Part shown: piece after piece, positions 62,836 to 64,000 of the stretch
How the letters are laid out: every line of letters begins with the position of its first letter
How positions within the stretch are numbered: position 1 is the stretch's first letter
Origin: Acidobacteriota bacterium
Lineage (GTDB): Bacteria; Acidobacteriota; Blastocatellia; Chloracidobacteriales; JADJPF01
Direction of reading: 5' to 3'
DNA length: 64,000 bases
Assembly: GCA_016213785.1 (NCBI GenBank)
Contig: JACQZQ010000061.1
Location: 31,285 to 95,284 of the forward strand
The notes under the pieces: generated by a model
What the model was told of the DNA's origin: nothing
Seen by the model: only the letters and a program-made list of their open reading frames with translations
Databases searched by the model: none
Program-made: the position numbers and the translations under genes

Positions 62836-63567
62836 ATGTTTAACGTAAAAAAAGCAAAAGGCTTTACCCTGCTAGAATATATTATTGCATTTGTTCTTGT
62901 AGGCGCTGTGATGTCAACATTATTTAGTTTAACCATAGGTGGAGTAAAAAACGGTAAGTTTATACAAAAACTTGCTGATGTTAGAGTCCTAGCTTCACAA
63001 AAAGCTACAGAACTCTATAATGATCTTCCTAAAAATCTTAAAAATATTCCCATAAGTCAAACTACAGGCGGGTCAATAGATCCTAACAACCCTGCACAGG
63101 GCTATTTTGATCTAGTCAATGACTCAGGTTGTGTTGTAAGCAAAAGCGTCTTGCCAGGTGGAGGCGGAGGTGGAAAAGGCGATCTTCCTGGTGGGGGCGG
63201 AAAAGGTGATCCACCAGGCGGAGGCGGAAAAGGCGATCAGCCAGGTGGAGGCGGAACAGGTGGAACAAAAGGTTTAGTTGATGGAACTAATCCTAAAGGT
63301 GGTATAGGAGGTGGAACAATTGGCGGTTCAGAAGAACCTACTAAAGATATTCCTAATGAAAACGCTATAGATTGCGCCAACGCAACAACGACAACCCCAA
63401 CTAATTCAACTATACCTAGATTTCGTCGGCAGTGGCTTATTGCTAAAAATAAACCTAATGAAGGCGACACAACTATTTATGTTGTAATAGTTTACCAAGA
63501 TACAAATATCTTAGCTCGCTCCATCGCCCTAGTTAAAGTTGATGGCGCTACTACTATGAGCAAATAA
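62836..63567 (+). CDS. prepilin-like protein with Gly-rich repeat insert
   Basis: The 243-aa protein has a class III leader (MFNVKKAKG), cut before FTLLEYIIAFVLVGAVMSTL, with Glu5 present. A globular part (about 30-105) is followed by a Pro/Gly/Lys/Asp repeat (about 106-142, units of xPGGGGKGD) and more Gly-rich sequence to about 165. It closes with FRRQWLIAKNKPNEGDTTIYVVIVYQD (about 195-221), as in PilV/GspI-type minor pilins. AGGAG lies about 6 nt upstream. The repeat inserted into a minor pilin is unusual and could form a flexible surface loop. Confidence 0.85.
   Translation: MFNVKKAKGFTLLEYIIAFVLVGAVMSTLFSLTIGGVKNGKFIQKLADVRVLASQKATELYNDLPKNLKNIPISQTTGGSIDPNNPAQGYFDLVNDSGCVVSKSVLPGGGGGGKGDLPGGGGKGDPPGGGGKGDQPGGGGTGGTKGLVDGTNPKGGIGGGTIGGSEEPTKDIPNENAIDCANATTTTPTNSTIPRFRRQWLIAKNKPNEGDTTIYVVIVYQDTNILARSIALVKVDGATTMSK
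63151..63261 (+). repeat. 27-bp coding repeat (PGGGGKGD)
   Basis: Inside the prepilin gene, codons for xPGGGGKGD recur every 27 bp (units starting about 63151, 63184, 63211 and 63238; the first is extended by two Gly codons, the last degenerate). Synonymous changes (GGT/GGA/GGC/GGG) show that the units are not freshly copied. Unit number could vary between strains without a frameshift. Confidence 0.8.
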
Positions 63568-63610
63568 AAAATACTTATTGCCCCGCTAAGGGCAACTAAG
63601 AATAGACCAG

Positions 63611-63635
63611 CCAAAATTATTCTTAATAATTTTGG
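63611..63635 (+). other. stem-loop between prepilin genes
   Basis: CCAAAATTATT and AATAATTTTGG form a perfect 11-bp stem with a 3-nt loop, 43 bp past the second prepilin stop codon and 18 bp before the next ATG. It may tune relative expression in a polycistronic message. A weak terminator is the alternative. Confidence 0.5.
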
Positions 63636-63653
63636 AACTATTTAGGAGTTATT

Positions 63654-64000
63654 ATGAAAAAGAGTAACAAAATCCCACAGTTAGGATTTACTTTAGTAGA
63701 AACAATAGTTCTACTAACCTTAGGAGCAATAATAATAGGGACAAGTGCAAGTCTCTATATTCAAATACTAAAAGTAAATGCTCGGCAACAAAGAATAAAT
63801 TCAGTAGAACGCTCACTATTAAATATAGAATTATCATTAAGACAATCTTTAACAACATTGCCTGGAAGAAGCTTAGGGACATTTGCAGAAGGATTTTCTA
63901 CACCACAACTGCCATCAGTAGGAAATGTGCCAAATGATAAAGGGATACTTACTCCAGCCCGTTTAGGAGTAATAACTCCATTCAAATTAAATGGAGAAGA
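63654..64000 (+). CDS. prepilin-like protein (cut by window end)
   Basis: The frame starts at the ATG at 63654, with TAGGAG about 5 nt upstream, and runs open to the window edge (115 codons visible). It has an 11-residue leader (MKKSNKIPQLG) before FTLVETIVLLTLGAIIIGTS, with Glu5 present. After the helix, INSVERSLLNIELSLRQSL suggests a GspJ/PilW-type minor pilin, although that cannot be fixed from a fragment. It is the third prepilin in the set, so the pilus or secretion cluster continues beyond the window. Confidence 0.85.
   Translation, partial: MKKSNKIPQLGFTLVETIVLLTLGAIIIGTSASLYIQILKVNARQQRINSVERSLLNIELSLRQSLTTLPGRSLGTFAEGFSTPQLPSVGNVPNDKGILTPARLGVITPFKLNGE

Noticed and set aside
63237..63470. 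A 77-aa Pro/Val-rich antisense frame in the prepilin gene
   Set aside because: It is the reverse shadow of the Gly-rich repeat and has no independent support.

Overview
The window is AT-rich DNA (about one third G+C by eye) from a Gram-negative-type bacterium. The best guess is an Acidobacteriota member, possibly Blastocatellia-like. Reasons are two Oar-like TonB-dependent receptors with an N-terminal carboxypeptidase-regulatory domain, a TIGR02999-type ECF sigma factor paired with a TPR-bearing membrane Ser/Thr kinase, several FHA proteins, a DUF4870 protein, a CAP-domain protein and an octaheme cytochrome. The phylum call is inference from gene content. The low G+C is unusual for that phylum.

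Layout. 1-9 kb: small membrane or secreted proteins, a DUF3662-like/FHA protein, an aldose-1-epimerase relative, tex, a stand-alone protein resembling the C-terminal part of HerA-like ATPases, and a sensor histidine kinase. 9-12 kb: tRNA-Val(TAC) and dnaB interrupted by a 429-aa intein that carries a LAGLIDADG endonuclease. 12-17 kb: a CAP-domain protein, a DUF4870 protein, a PrsW protease fused to zinc ribbons and FHA, then thrB-asd. 17-21 kb: a FAS1 / molybdopterin oxidoreductase / cytochrome b cluster, divergent from two tiny Cys-rich ORFs and a DUF3386-like secreted protein. 22-27 kb: an Oar-like receptor, a secreted protein and a GT-B glycosyltransferase.

27-46 kb is the accessory-looking part. 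It holds an ECF sigma factor / Ser-Thr kinase / unknown-protein operon, five or more unrecognised proteins, a full-length lipoxygenase with a complete set of iron ligands, a second Oar-like receptor and two Ser/Asn-rich proteins of unknown role. A ~135-bp sequence is present twice, once upstream of the ECF sigma gene and once upstream of the unknown gene at 37014-37808. It is the best candidate for a shared, possibly ECF-controlled, promoter linking the locus.

46-60 kb: tRNA-Ala(CGC), an FHA-GAF-adenylate cyclase, an octaheme cytochrome, a TerB/DUF697 protein, a coiled-coil/glycosyltransferase pair, an MFS transporter, a purL-plsC-hexapeptide acyltransferase operon, a DinB-like protein and a haloacid-dehalogenase-like hydrolase. 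60-64 kb: a type IV pilus / type II secretion segment (pilC plus three prepilins) that runs off the end. A 14-bp dyad TGCCAAAAATGGCA recurs on both sides of pilC.

Phospho-signalling is a theme: one Ser/Thr kinase, one histidine kinase, one ECF factor, one class III cyclase and three FHA readers. I saw no CRISPR array, insertion sequence or rRNA. Several starts were moved to an ATG with a proper Shine-Dalgarno sequence where the longest frame began with TTG or lacked a ribosome site.
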